Positions 7,375-13,024 of a stretch of 13,024 nt of DNA are shown here, in pieces (the first letter of the stretch is position 1; each line of letters starts with the position of its first letter). The DNA lies in assembly GCA_964352425.1 (NCBI GenBank), contig CAYGRZ010000044.1:1-13024 (forward strand). The letters are read 5' to 3'. Below the pieces are notes generated by a model. That model searched no databases. It saw nothing but the letters and a program-made list of their open reading frames with translations, and was not told where the DNA came from. The position numbers and the translations under genes are program-made. Origin of the DNA: JAMWCX01 sp964352425 (lineage in GTDB: Bacteria; Omnitrophota; Gorgyraeia; 2-01-FULL-45-10).

Positions 7375-8381
7375 GGGGCAACCCTCTTCCGCTCGGGGAT
7401 CAGCGGCTCTAAAAACAGGAGCAGTATCGCCAGGGCAAGAAAATACTGGTATCTCTCCTGATAATGTTTGCGCATCTTTGCCTCTATATCACGCTTTTCG
7501 AGCTTCGAGATGCTCTTATCGTAAAGCAGCACGAGCCCGAACTCAGCCTGTGTGGCCCGCACGTAGCTCCCCCCGGTCGATACGGCTATCTTTTTCAATA
7601 TCTCTTCATTCAGTTTTGTCTTTACCACCTGGCCGCTTCGGTCGGTCAGGTAGCCCCGCTCGCCGTCGCGGCCCATCGCGGGGATGATCTCGCCATCGGC
7701 CGTCCCGACGCCGATGCAGTATATCTTTATGCCCATCTCGGCGGCATCCCGGGCGGCCTTAAGCGCGTCTCCCTCAAAATCCTCGCCGTCGGTCACTATC
7801 ACCAGGACTTTATATTTCGTATCCGGCCCCTTGAATACGCCCAGCGCCTCTTTTATCGCGCTCGATATCGAGGTGCCTGCGCGCGGTATCGTGGCCGTCG
7901 TGAGGTCATCGAGGGAGAGCAGGAACCCGTTATAGTCGATGGTGAGCGGGCACTGCAGGAACGCCGTTCCCGCGAACGCCACGAGGCCCACCCGGTCGCC
8001 GCTTAGTTTCTTCACCAGGTCCCTGACAGCGAACTTCGTGCGCTCGAGCCTGTTCGGTTTCACATCCGTGGCGAGCATGCTTTTCGAAACGTCGATGGCG
8101 ATCAGCATGTCGATACCGGTCCTCTTTACCTCCTCCCAGACGAACCCCCACTGGGGCCTGGCGAGCGCGGCGAGGCTAAGACAGACCGCTGCGGCCACCA
8201 TCAGGATACGGACGACCTTCAGCGCCGTGCTCATCGACGGGGCGATGTCGGCCATGAGGTGTGCGTCCACGAACCGCTCCATCAGCGCCCTCCGCCGCTT
8301 CAGCATCCACAGGTAAAAAACAGCCAGCGCGATCATCGCGGGCAGTATCATCGAAAAGTAGTTCTGGTTCGCGTAGTTCAT
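7371..8381 (-). CDS. batB: BatB-like membrane VWA-domain protein
   Basis: This is a 336-aa inner-membrane protein. Hydrophobic segments lie at about 10-27 and 56-75, then a von Willebrand A domain (about 90-280), then a C-terminal membrane segment (about 312-328, FLALAILLLFLEPLI). The metal-ion-dependent adhesion site is intact: DVSKS at 97-101, Thr170 in RAGTS, and Asp198 in VTDGED. The motif ALARPQWG before the VWA domain is typical of Bat proteins. The ATG at 8381 follows the batA stop by 3 nt, with TAAGG adjacent, and its stop overlaps the batC start. It is presumably a Mg-dependent protein-binding partner in the MoxR/Bat complex; the substrate is unknown. Confidence 0.88.
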   Translation of the reverse strand: MNYANQNYFSMILPAMIALAVFYLWMLKRRRALMERFVDAHLMADIAPSMSTALKVVRILMVAAAVCLSLAALARPQWGFVWEEVKRTGIDMLIAIDVSKSMLATDVKPNRLERTKFAVRDLVKKLSGDRVGLVAFAGTAFLQCPLTIDYNGFLLSLDDLTTATIPRAGTSISSAIKEALGVFKGPDTKYKVLVIVTDGEDFEGDALKAARDAAEMGIKIYCIGVGTADGEIIPAMGRDGERGYLTDRSGQVVKTKLNEEILKKIAVSTGGSYVRATQAEFGLVLLYDKSISKLEKRDIEAKMRKHYQERYQYFLALAILLLFLEPLIPERKRVAP

Positions 8382-8384
8382 GCC

Positions 8385-9383
8385 TTACGGGATCCTCAGG
8401 AAGACGGTGTTGACCAGCAGTATCTCGAGCGCAAGTATGATCAGCGCCGGTATAAGGAAATAGAGAAAAAGTTCCTCCGACTCCCGGTAGCCGAAGTGTT
8501 CGATATTGGACTTCTCGAGTTTGTCGATATCATCGTATATCCTGCGCAGCGTCTCGGTATCGCTCGCCAGGTAATATTTCGCGCCGGTCATACCGGCTAT
8601 CTTTTTCAGGATCTCCTCGTCCATCTCGATCGGTATGTTCTTATAGACGGTCCTGCCGAACTGGTCCTGGAGCGGATACGGAACGAGCCCCTTGGTACCG
8701 ACGCCGATGGTATAGACCTTTATCTTGAGCGCCTTCGCGGCCTCGGCAGCGACGACAGGCGATATCGTGCCGGCGTTATTGACGCCGTCGGTCAGGAGTA
8801 TGATGATCCTCGACTTCGTCTTGGACGTCTGCAGCCTGGTCACCGACGTCGCGATAGCGCTGCCGATAGCCGTTGCGTCCTCTATCATACCGACCCGAAC
8901 CCGGTCGAGATTCTCGTTCAGCCACGCGTAATCCGTCGCGAGCGGGCAGACAGTATAGGCGCGGGCGGCAAACGCGACCAGGCCCACCCTGTCGTCCTTG
9001 CGCTTCTTAATAAATTCCTTGACGACCTCCTTGACGACGTCGAACCTGTTAATGCGGCCCGATCCCATCCTGAAATCCTCCGCGAGCATGCTCGTCGAGG
9101 TATCGAGCGCAAGCACTATGTCGACGCCCTCCGATACCGTCTTCGTCCCTTCGAGGATCGACTGCGGCCTCGCCAGCGCGGCGAGCAGCATGACCAGAGC
9201 GGCCGCCCTGAACAGGATCATATACTTTCCCATCCGCTGGCGCACGGTCGGCTTCAGCTCTTTGACGAGCTCTTCTGACGGGAACGTGAAGGTGGGATCG
9301 GCTTTCTTCCTGCGCGCGATCAGGATGAGCGGCGGGATCATCAGGACAAAAAGGAATACCCACGGGTCTTTAAATACGAACAT
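8385..9383 (-). CDS. batA: BatA-like membrane VWA-domain protein
   Basis: This 332-aa relative of batB has membrane segments at about 8-24 and 54-72, the LAALARPQS motif, a VWA domain and a C-terminal hydrophobic helix (LFLYFLIPALIILALEILL). MIDAS residues are intact: DTSTS at 94-98, Thr171 in EDATAIGSA, and Asp199 in LLTDGVNN. The two VWA proteins are clearly paralogous, aligning at RVGLVAFA, at the CPL(A/T) segment followed by Asp-Tyr, and at VYTIGVGT versus IYCIGVGT. The gene lies 2 nt after the BatD-like gene (stop TAG, CG, then ATG), so coupling is likely. It probably works with MoxR and BatB in an envelope protein-quality or maturation role. Confidence 0.88.
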   Translation of the reverse strand: MFVFKDPWVFLFVLMIPPLILIARRKKADPTFTFPSEELVKELKPTVRQRMGKYMILFRAAALVMLLAALARPQSILEGTKTVSEGVDIVLALDTSTSMLAEDFRMGSGRINRFDVVKEVVKEFIKKRKDDRVGLVAFAARAYTVCPLATDYAWLNENLDRVRVGMIEDATAIGSAIATSVTRLQTSKTKSRIIILLTDGVNNAGTISPVVAAEAAKALKIKVYTIGVGTKGLVPYPLQDQFGRTVYKNIPIEMDEEILKKIAGMTGAKYYLASDTETLRRIYDDIDKLEKSNIEHFGYRESEELFLYFLIPALIILALEILLVNTVFLRIP

Positions 9384-9385
9384 CG

Positions 9386-10312
9386 CTAAGCCTTGCCATC
9401 ATGTGCCGTATCGTGCGAAAACACCTCTTTCGTCTCCTCGACGAAACCTTTCGCGGTCGTATATACCTTCTCCGCTTCGTCGCGCGATGGCGCGTATTTC
9501 GCGAACTTTACCAGGTCGCAGGCGTTGAGGAAATCCCTGAGCAGTTCTTTCTGGCCTATCGAAAGCGCGCTCGAGACGCCGAGCGAATTCAGGAACTCCT
9601 CGGTCGTCATCTCGGGCGCCTTCAGCCTGAAGACCCTCTCGATATAATGGCGTATGCAGTCAGAGATAGCCGCAAAATACTCCTTCGCGTCAGTGTCCTT
9701 CAGGAATAACGAGCGCGCGGCCTCGAGCTCCTCCAGGGCGGTCTCATGCGGCAGCCTGACGGGCCTACGCCGTTTCATCCTGATGTACCAGCGGATACCG
9801 GCCAGCGCCAGCAGAGTCAGCACTAACGATCCGCCGACAAGGATCCAGTGTATCTCGTAAAATGAAAGCGGCCCCTTGATATCCCTGATGTCACCGGCGC
9901 CGTTTTTCGGCAATACGCTTATGACCGTCACATTGATCGGCTTGGTCTTCAGGACCAGCCAATCCTTGCCGCCATCTCGCCTGTATTTCACCTCGACTTC
10001 CGGGATAGTCTTTTTGCCGGTTTCATACGCGGTGATATAATACCAGCGGTACAGCGTCCTCTTCCCGAACCATCCCGACTTGACGCCGCCGGAGGTGTCC
10101 TTGATCTCGAAGTCACCGATCGTCCCGTCTTTGAAAGCGGGGAGCTGGGCCTCGGAGTCTTTCTCGGCGGTTATCTCGATCGCATACTTTATCCTGTCCC
10201 CGATAGTTATGGAGCTCCTGTCGATCGAGGCGCGGACGCATGTTCCGTCCTTCGCCGCCGCCGCCGGAGCAAGGAGCACGATGGCCAGTACCGCCGCTAA
10301 AAATGCCTTCAC
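9386..10312 (-). CDS. BatD-like single-pass membrane protein (DUF4381-like C-terminus)
   Basis: A 308-aa protein with a signal peptide (1-20, ending in the Ala-rich AAAA stretch) and an extracytoplasmic beta-rich domain (about 22-150; IDRSSITIGDRIKYAIEIT resembles the start of BatD/oxygen-tolerance domains). A transmembrane helix follows at about 156-177, then an Arg/Lys-rich stop-transfer and a cytoplasmic helical domain. That domain has ALEELEAARSL, EYFAAISDCIRHYIERVF and MTTEEFLNSL, a pattern seen in DUF4381-type domains of MoxR/VWA operons. It starts at GTG 10312, overlapping the DUF58 stop by 4 nt (GTGA). Its place between DUF58 and BatA is typical for this module. It may couple the cytoplasmic MoxR/DUF58 proteins to the membrane VWA pair. 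The assignment rests on architecture and context more than on strong motifs. Confidence 0.75.
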   Translation of the reverse strand: MKAFLAAVLAIVLLAPAAAAKDGTCVRASIDRSSITIGDRIKYAIEITAEKDSEAQLPAFKDGTIGDFEIKDTSGGVKSGWFGKRTLYRWYYITAYETGKKTIPEVEVKYRRDGGKDWLVLKTKPINVTVISVLPKNGAGDIRDIKGPLSFYEIHWILVGGSLVLTLLALAGIRWYIRMKRRRPVRLPHETALEELEAARSLFLKDTDAKEYFAAISDCIRHYIERVFRLKAPEMTTEEFLNSLGVSSALSIGQKELLRDFLNACDLVKFAKYAPSRDEAEKVYTTAKGFVEETKEVFSHDTAHDGKA

Positions 10313-11184
10313 AGCCTCTTCCTCCGCATCTTGAAGAACTTGATCAGCTCGTCAATGTAGGGCTTGTCGGTGCGTATATCAATATGGTCGACGCTTATCG
10401 ACGCAAAGAGCCGTGAACGGTCTTCCGTCATCCGGCGGGACTTTGAGTGGTACGCCTGCCTGACCTTCGCGCTGGCCGTATCGACCATGAAAAATTTGCC
10501 CGTCTCAGCGTCAGCGAGCTCAACGAGGCCGGCGTTCGGAAGCTCAGTCTCGCGGGGGTCGGTGATCGTTATCGCGATGCAGTCGTGCCTCTTGCCCGCT
10601 ATCGACAGCGGCTTCTTGAACTCCTTGGCGAAGAAATCCGAGATGACGAACGTAACGGCGCGCCGCGTCGTGACGCTGTCGAGATACCGCAGCGCGGCCG
10701 ATATGTCGGTGCCCCTCTGCTTCGGCTTGAAGTAGAGCGCCTCGCGTATAACTCTCAGCACGTGCTGCTGGCCCTTCCTCGGCGGGATGAATTTCTCTAT
10801 CCTGTCGGTGAATATGATCAGCCCGACGCGGTCGTTGTTCTTGATCGCCGCGAACGCCAGCACCGCGGAGACCTCGGCGGCGAGCTCGCTCTTCATGCGC
10901 CTAGCACTCCCGAAGTAGGATGAGCCCGACGCGTCGAGCAGTATCATCACCGTCAGCTGGCGCTCCTCGACGTACTTTTTGATGAACGGGTGGCCCATCC
11001 GCGCGGTGACGTTCCAGTCGATCGAGCGTATCTCGTCGCCCGGCTGGTATTCCCTGACCTCGTCGAACTCCATGCCACGGCCCTTGAAGACGCTTTCGTA
11101 CTGGCCGGAAAGGAAATCGGTCACCAGCCTGGAGGTGGTGATGTGGATGCGTCGTATCTTGGAGATGATCTCTTTAGGAAGCAT
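10309..11184 (-). CDS. DUF58 family protein with VWA-like fold
   Basis: A 291-aa cytoplasmic protein of the DUF58 family, the usual partner of MoxR ATPases. The signature block is at about 35-62: GRGMEFDEVREYQPGDE followed by IRSIDWNVTAR. A VWA-like domain follows with an apparently intact metal site: DASGS at 84-88, Thr159 in RGTDIS, and Asp183 in VISDFF. No membrane segments are seen. The ATG at 11184 lies 9 nt after the moxR stop, with TAAGG at a usable distance. Biochemical function is not established for the family; an adaptor or substrate-receptor role for MoxR is the usual inference. Confidence 0.88.
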   Translation of the reverse strand: MLPKEIISKIRRIHITTSRLVTDFLSGQYESVFKGRGMEFDEVREYQPGDEIRSIDWNVTARMGHPFIKKYVEERQLTVMILLDASGSSYFGSARRMKSELAAEVSAVLAFAAIKNNDRVGLIIFTDRIEKFIPPRKGQQHVLRVIREALYFKPKQRGTDISAALRYLDSVTTRRAVTFVISDFFAKEFKKPLSIAGKRHDCIAITITDPRETELPNAGLVELADAETGKFFMVDTASAKVRQAYHSKSRRMTEDRSRLFASISVDHIDIRTDKPYIDELIKFFKMRRKRL

Positions 11185-11193
11185 TGCCCGGCC

Positions 11194-12189
11194 TTAGGGG
11201 ACCCTGACTTCCTCGAAGATCGTCTTCACGACATCCTCGGAGGTCTTATCCTCGGCCTCCGCCTCGTAGCTGACGATAACGCGGTGGCGCAGGATATCCA
11301 TCCCTATCGTCTTCACGTCCTGCGGGACGACGTAGCCCCTGCCCTGCAGGAACGCGTATGCCTTCGAAGCCACCGTCAGGTATATGCTGGCCCTGGGCGA
11401 GGCCCCGTACTGGATCAGCGGCGCGAGCTCATTCATCCTGTAGGCCTTCGGGTCTCTCGTCGCGAAGACGATATCGATGATGTACTTCTCGATCCGCTCG
11501 TCGATATATATCTCATCGACGACCTGCCTGGCCCTGATGATCTCTTCGGGGCCCACGACCGGCGCAACGTCGATCTTCTTGCTCGTCGTCGCCATCCTCT
11601 TGACTATCTTCAGTTCCTCTTCTTTCGTGGGGTACTCTATCTTCAGCTTGAGCATGAAACGGTCGACCTGCGCTTCGGGAAGCGGGTACGTCCCCTCGTG
11701 TTCGATCGGGTTCTGGGTCGCCAGCACCAGGAACGGCTCGTCAAGCTTGAAGGTCGTCTCGCCTATCGTCACCTGCCGCTCCTGCATCGCTTCGAGGAGC
11801 GCGCTCTGGACCTTCGCCGGCGCGCGGTTTATCTCATCGGCAAGGATGATGTTGGCGAATATAGGGCCCTTCTTGGTGGTGAAGTTACCGTCCTTTGGAT
11901 TGTATATGAGCGTCCCGATCAGGTCCGCGGGCAGAAGGTCGGGCGTGAACTGCAGCCGCTGGAACTTTGTCTTGATAGCTTCGGCCAGCACCCTCACCGA
12001 CAGCGTCTTTGCCAGGCCCGGCACGCCTTCGATCAGGATATGGCCGTTCGCGAGAAGCCCGACAAGCAGCCTTTCGATAAGGTACTTCTGGCCGACGATG
12101 ACCGTCTCTATCTCACTCGTCAGTTTCTGGACAAAGGCGCTCTCTTTCTTTACCTTTTCATTGATGGCCTCAACGGACTGGCTTATCAT
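11194..12189 (-). CDS. moxR: MoxR-family AAA+ ATPase
   Basis: A 331-aa AAA+ ATPase of the MoxR family (AAA_3 plus lid domain), acting as a chaperone-like motor with VWA partners. Walker A GVPGLAKT is at 55-62, Walker B IILADEIN at 114-121, sensor 1 ATQN at 157-160, the arginine-bearing stretch AQVDRFML near 173-180, and sensor 2 GASPRAS at 262-268. The ATG at 12189 has an excellent AAGGAGGT 7 nt upstream and gives an ordinary MoxR N-terminus. The frame stays open upstream. An alternative GTG at 12252, behind GGAGGAG, would add 21 residues that do not look like family sequence. It is the first gene of the operon and the Bat genes follow at once. Confidence 0.95.
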   Translation of the reverse strand: MISQSVEAINEKVKKESAFVQKLTSEIETVIVGQKYLIERLLVGLLANGHILIEGVPGLAKTLSVRVLAEAIKTKFQRLQFTPDLLPADLIGTLIYNPKDGNFTTKKGPIFANIILADEINRAPAKVQSALLEAMQERQVTIGETTFKLDEPFLVLATQNPIEHEGTYPLPEAQVDRFMLKLKIEYPTKEEELKIVKRMATTSKKIDVAPVVGPEEIIRARQVVDEIYIDERIEKYIIDIVFATRDPKAYRMNELAPLIQYGASPRASIYLTVASKAYAFLQGRGYVVPQDVKTIGMDILRHRVIVSYEAEAEDKTSEDVVKTIFEEVRVP

Positions 12190-12218
12190 ACTATTACCTC
12201 CTTCAATGAGGCCGCGAC

Positions 12219-12254
12219 TTATGGAGTCCTGAGCTTGGTACTCAGACGACACAT
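12219..12254 (-). CDS. Possible 11-codon leader ORF upstream of moxR
   Basis: ATG at 12254-12252 is preceded by GGAGGAG with a 4-nt gap (6 nt from the GGAGG core) and opens a frame of 11 codons, MCRLSTKLRTP, ending in TAA at 12219-12221. That is 29 nt before the moxR ATG. It lies in the inferred 5' leader of the operon. The same ribosome-binding site could instead serve the GTG at 12252, which is in frame with moxR. I see no run of one amino acid that would suggest attenuation. It may be a translational leader, an unused start, or chance. Confidence 0.35.
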   Translation of the reverse strand: MCRLSTKLRTP

Positions 12255-12291
12255 GTCGCTCCTCCAGTTTTATAATTAGGGCCGAATTGAA

Positions 12292-12346
12292 TCCCGCAAG
12301 ACTCCTCTTAAGTGCCTTCCGCAGACTATAAAGCTGTCTTGCGGGA
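12292..12346. repeat. 55-bp palindromic element, copy A
   Basis: The ends TCCCGCAAGAC (12292-12302) and GTCTTGCGGGA (12336-12346) are perfect 11-bp inverted repeats enclosing 33 nt. Read on the minus strand, its interior (GCTTTATAG, then ACTTAAGAGG) matches the interior of the element at 12649-12702, so the two are diverged copies in opposite orientation. It would lie about 12 nt from the inferred transcription start of the moxR-acs operon and form a 5' stem-loop on that mRNA. There is no T-run after it. Confidence 0.75.
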
Positions 12347-12359
12347 CACATATACGCAG

Positions 12360-12393
12360 ATTATATTATATATGTAAAAGCAAAAAATCTCAA
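12360..12393 (-). promoter_or_regulatory. Sigma70-like promoter of the moxR-bat-acs operon
   Basis: On the minus strand TTGAGA (12393-12388) is followed after exactly 17 nt by TATAAT (12370-12365). A second overlapping TATAAT lies at 12365-12360. The predicted start is near 12358, giving a leader of about 170 nt before moxR. The -35 hexamer is inside the 3' arm of the tRNA terminator. The region between the boxes is AT-rich. No other promoter this good was seen between this point and acsE. Confidence 0.7.
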
Positions 12394-12417
12394 GGACGTA
12401 TTGCGATCCTTGAGATC
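12381..12417 (-). terminator. Intrinsic terminator downstream of tRNA-Gly
   Basis: On the minus strand ATCTCAAGGA (12416-12407) pairs perfectly with TCCTTGAGAT (12396-12387), a 10-bp stem with a 10-nt loop. It is followed directly by six T (12387-12382, sharing the last stem base). The T-run lies only on the minus-strand side, so it ends transcription coming from the tRNA-Gly side, about 150 nt after the tRNA 3' end. Confidence 0.82.
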
Positions 12418-12426
12418 AACCGGCTC

Positions 12427-12454
12427 CGACCTCGTAGGTCGACCTACGAGGTCG
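12427..12454. repeat. 28-bp perfect palindrome
   Basis: Both strands read the same from 12427 to 12454, with the centre at GTCGAC and arms of CGACCTCGTAGGTC type. With no loop it would extrude as a cruciform or be a dimer-binding site. It lies between the tRNA terminator and the tRNA-Gly gene. Its CGTAGG/CCTACG words recur in the neighbouring hairpins. Confidence 0.8.
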
Positions 12455-12509
12455 CCTTACAATTTCAATGATGGCTTGCCCGCACTATGCCGTTATGCGA
12501 TAACTCAGG

Positions 12510-12535
12510 GCTTCGTAGGGCTTGCCATACGAAGC
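12510..12535. repeat. Short hairpin with CGTA words
   Basis: GCTTCGTA (12510-12517) pairs with TACGAAGC (12528-12535), an 8-bp stem around a 10-nt loop. It lies 30 nt beyond the 3' end of tRNA-Gly on the minus strand. There is no T-run. It is one of a cluster of hairpins. Confidence 0.65.
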
Positions 12536-12564
12536 TCCTCGAGTCGGCATGTACCAGCGAAGTA

Positions 12565-12638
12565 TGGAGCGGGAGATGGGAATCGAACCCACGCAACGAG
12601 CTTGGAAGGCTCGTGTTCTACCATTGAACTACTCCCGC
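12565..12638 (-). tRNA. tRNA-Gly (anticodon UCC), CCA encoded
   Basis: The acceptor arms GCGGGAG (12638-12632) and CTCCCGC (12575-12569) pair perfectly. The D arm is GTTC/GAAC, and the anticodon stem is CGAGC/GCTCG around the loop CTTCCAA, giving anticodon TCC. The T arm is GTGGG, TTCGATT, CCCAT, with one G-U pair. The discriminator is T at 12568, and CCA is encoded at 12567-12565. All cloverleaf parts are intact, so it should decode GGA/GGG glycine codons. Confidence 0.97.
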
Positions 12639-12648
12639 CTGAAGCTTG

Positions 12649-12702
12649 TCCCGCCAAACAACTTTATACCAGACAGGCGACTTTAAAAGGTGTTTGGCGG
12701 GA
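12649..12702. repeat. 54-bp palindromic element, copy B
   Basis: TCCCGCCAAACA (12649-12660) and TGTTTGGCGGGA (12691-12702) are perfect 12-bp inverted repeats. The stem continues after one mismatch through CTTT/AAAG. The interior ACTTTATAC and GACTTTAAAAGG matches copy A (12292-12346) read on the opposite strand. It ends 10 nt before the 5' end of tRNA-Gly, so it occupies the place where the tRNA promoter should be. On the minus strand it contains TATAAAG, a possible -10-like box, without a convincing -35. Confidence 0.75.
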
Positions 12703-12709
12703 TTAATTC

Positions 12710-12764
12710 GCAGACGGCCTTCGGCCTACACGTTACGTCGCCTACGGCTCCGTAACGTGTCTGC
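12710..12764. repeat. Compound hairpin between the tRNA-Gly fragment and copy B
   Basis: ACACGTTACG (12728-12737) pairs with CGTAACGTGT (12751-12760) around a 13-nt loop. GCAG (12710-12713) pairs with CTGC (12761-12764). A small hairpin, GGCC-TTC-GGCC (12716-12726), bulges from the left side. The result looks like a three-armed structure. It ends 8 nt before the truncated tRNA copy. Confidence 0.65.
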
Positions 12765-12772
12765 TCATTGAA

Positions 12773-12806
12773 GAAGGCTCGTGTTCTACCATTGAACTAC
12801 TCCCGC
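12773..12806 (-). pseudogene. Truncated duplicate of tRNA-Gly (5' half only)
   Basis: These 34 nt are identical to 12605-12638 of the intact tRNA-Gly: 5' acceptor strand, D arm, anticodon 5' stem and the start of the anticodon loop. Homology stops inside the anticodon loop (after CCTTC), so there is no 3' half and it cannot fold as a tRNA. It has the same orientation as the intact gene and lies upstream of it. The break in the anticodon loop and the perfect identity suggest a recent duplication or an integration/excision footprint. Confidence 0.85.
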
Positions 12807-12815
12807 GTCGTAAAA

Positions 12816-12835
12816 GCTCACTACGACCAGTGAGC
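12816..12835. repeat. Short hairpin next to the tRNA fragment
   Basis: GCTCACT (12816-12822) pairs with AGTGAGC (12829-12835) around a 6-nt loop. An overlapping alternative is GTCGTA (12807-12812) with TACGAC (12822-12827). The two folds are mutually exclusive. No T-run follows on either strand. Confidence 0.55.
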
Positions 12836-12867
12836 AGGCAACTCGGTAAGTCTTGTTCGCTTTTACT

Positions 12868-12901
12868 CCTTGAAAGGAAACCCGATGGTTTCCTTTCAAG
12901 G
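12868..12901. repeat. Perfect 15-bp stem hairpin with a CGAT loop
   Basis: CCTTGAAAGGAAACC (12868-12882) pairs perfectly with GGTTTCCTTTCAAGG (12887-12901) around a 4-nt loop. Neither strand has a T-run after the stem, so it is not a standard terminator. It is the most stable-looking hairpin of the cluster. Confidence 0.75.
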
Positions 12902-12991
12902 CCCCTCACTTCGTTCGGGGCTGCTTTTCTTCCTTCTCTATAAATTTTCGGCTTCCGCTTGTGGCGGAACTTTCGGATGCGTGCCGCATCC
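12901..12991. repeat. Three further small hairpins near the right end
   Basis: GCCCC (12901-12905) pairs with GGGGC (12917-12921) around a loop containing CACTTCGTTC. TTCCGC (12953-12958) pairs with GCGGAA (12964-12969). GGATGCG (12975-12981) pairs with CGCATCC (12985-12991) around TGC. A minus-strand frame of 83 codons covers this area, but it runs through the tRNA fragment and the hairpins, so I treat it as non-coding. Nothing else is recognisable out to 13024. Confidence 0.6.
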
Positions 12992-13024
12992 AACCAAGCC
13001 CGGAGGCCTGGGTGTCGAGCGGGG

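Noticed and set aside
10990..12279. 429-codon plus-strand frame opposite moxR
   Set aside because: It is antisense to moxR, has an Arg/His/Asp-rich composition typical of shadows, and runs into the moxR leader.
12190..12351. N-terminal extension of moxR to 385 aa
   Set aside because: The extra residues come from palindromic copy A and the leader. The start at 12189 has a much better ribosome-binding site and gives a family-like N-terminus.
12292..12702. Integron attC sites
   Set aside because: Size and imperfect palindromy are similar, but the ends do not fit the RYYYAAC/GTTRRRY core sites and no integrase or cassette is present.
12868..12921. Intrinsic terminators from the 15-bp stem and the GCCCC/GGGGC stem
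   Set aside because: The 15-bp stem has no T-run on either strand. The second is followed only by a broken pyrimidine stretch on the plus strand, where there is no gene to terminate.
12742..12993. 83-codon minus-strand frame at the right end
   Set aside because: It reads through the tRNA-Gly fragment and several hairpins. It gives the SSSMVEHEP-type peptide expected from translating a tRNA gene, so it is not a real protein.

Overview
The window is about 56% GC by eye. It holds one co-directional block of eleven protein genes, all on the minus strand, so it reads from right to left. The right end is a non-coding, tRNA-bearing, hairpin-rich region. The gene content fits an anaerobe with the Wood-Ljungdahl pathway. 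The mix of Bat/MoxR genes, corrinoid methyl-transfer genes and many small intergenic palindromes reminds me of Candidatus Omnitrophota or a related uncultured lineage. That placement is inference; no marker gene in the window settles it.

Right end (about 12190-13024): an intact tRNA-Gly(UCC) with encoded CCA sits among at least ten hairpins or palindromes. A 34-nt exact copy of its 5' half lies 134 bp upstream of it. Two related palindromes of 54-55 bp flank the intact tRNA gene in opposite orientation. An intrinsic terminator closes the tRNA unit. A sigma70-like promoter starts inside that terminator and reads into the protein operon.

Upstream half of the operon (6115-12189): moxR (AAA+ ATPase), a DUF58 protein, a membrane-anchored BatD-like protein, two membrane VWA proteins (BatA, BatB) and a TPR protein with a long charged tail (BatC). 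These genes are nearly back to back, with 4-nt overlaps or gaps of 9 nt or less. They form the MoxR/Bat module known from aerotolerance and stress operons, an envelope-facing chaperone-like system.

Downstream half (165-6084): acsC and acsD (large and small subunits of the corrinoid iron-sulfur protein, CFeSP), acsV (RACo-type reductive activator of CFeSP), cooC/acsF (nickel-insertion ATPase for CODH/ACS) and acsE (methyltetrahydrofolate:CFeSP methyltransferase). AcsE loads methyl groups from methyl-H4folate onto the CFeSP cobalt, AcsV rescues oxidised cobalt, and CooC matures the Ni enzyme that accepts the methyl group. The catalytic CODH/ACS genes (acsA, acsB) are not in the window.

Most notable: cooC has no ATG, GTG or TTG in a position that keeps its P-loop, and appears to start at ATC behind a strong ribosome-binding site. 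The only two wide gaps among the acs genes are each filled by a different inverted array of 7-8 bp words. The Bat/MoxR module is joined to the CFeSP genes by a gap of only 30 bp. A possible 11-codon leader ORF competes with an alternative moxR start in the 5' leader.
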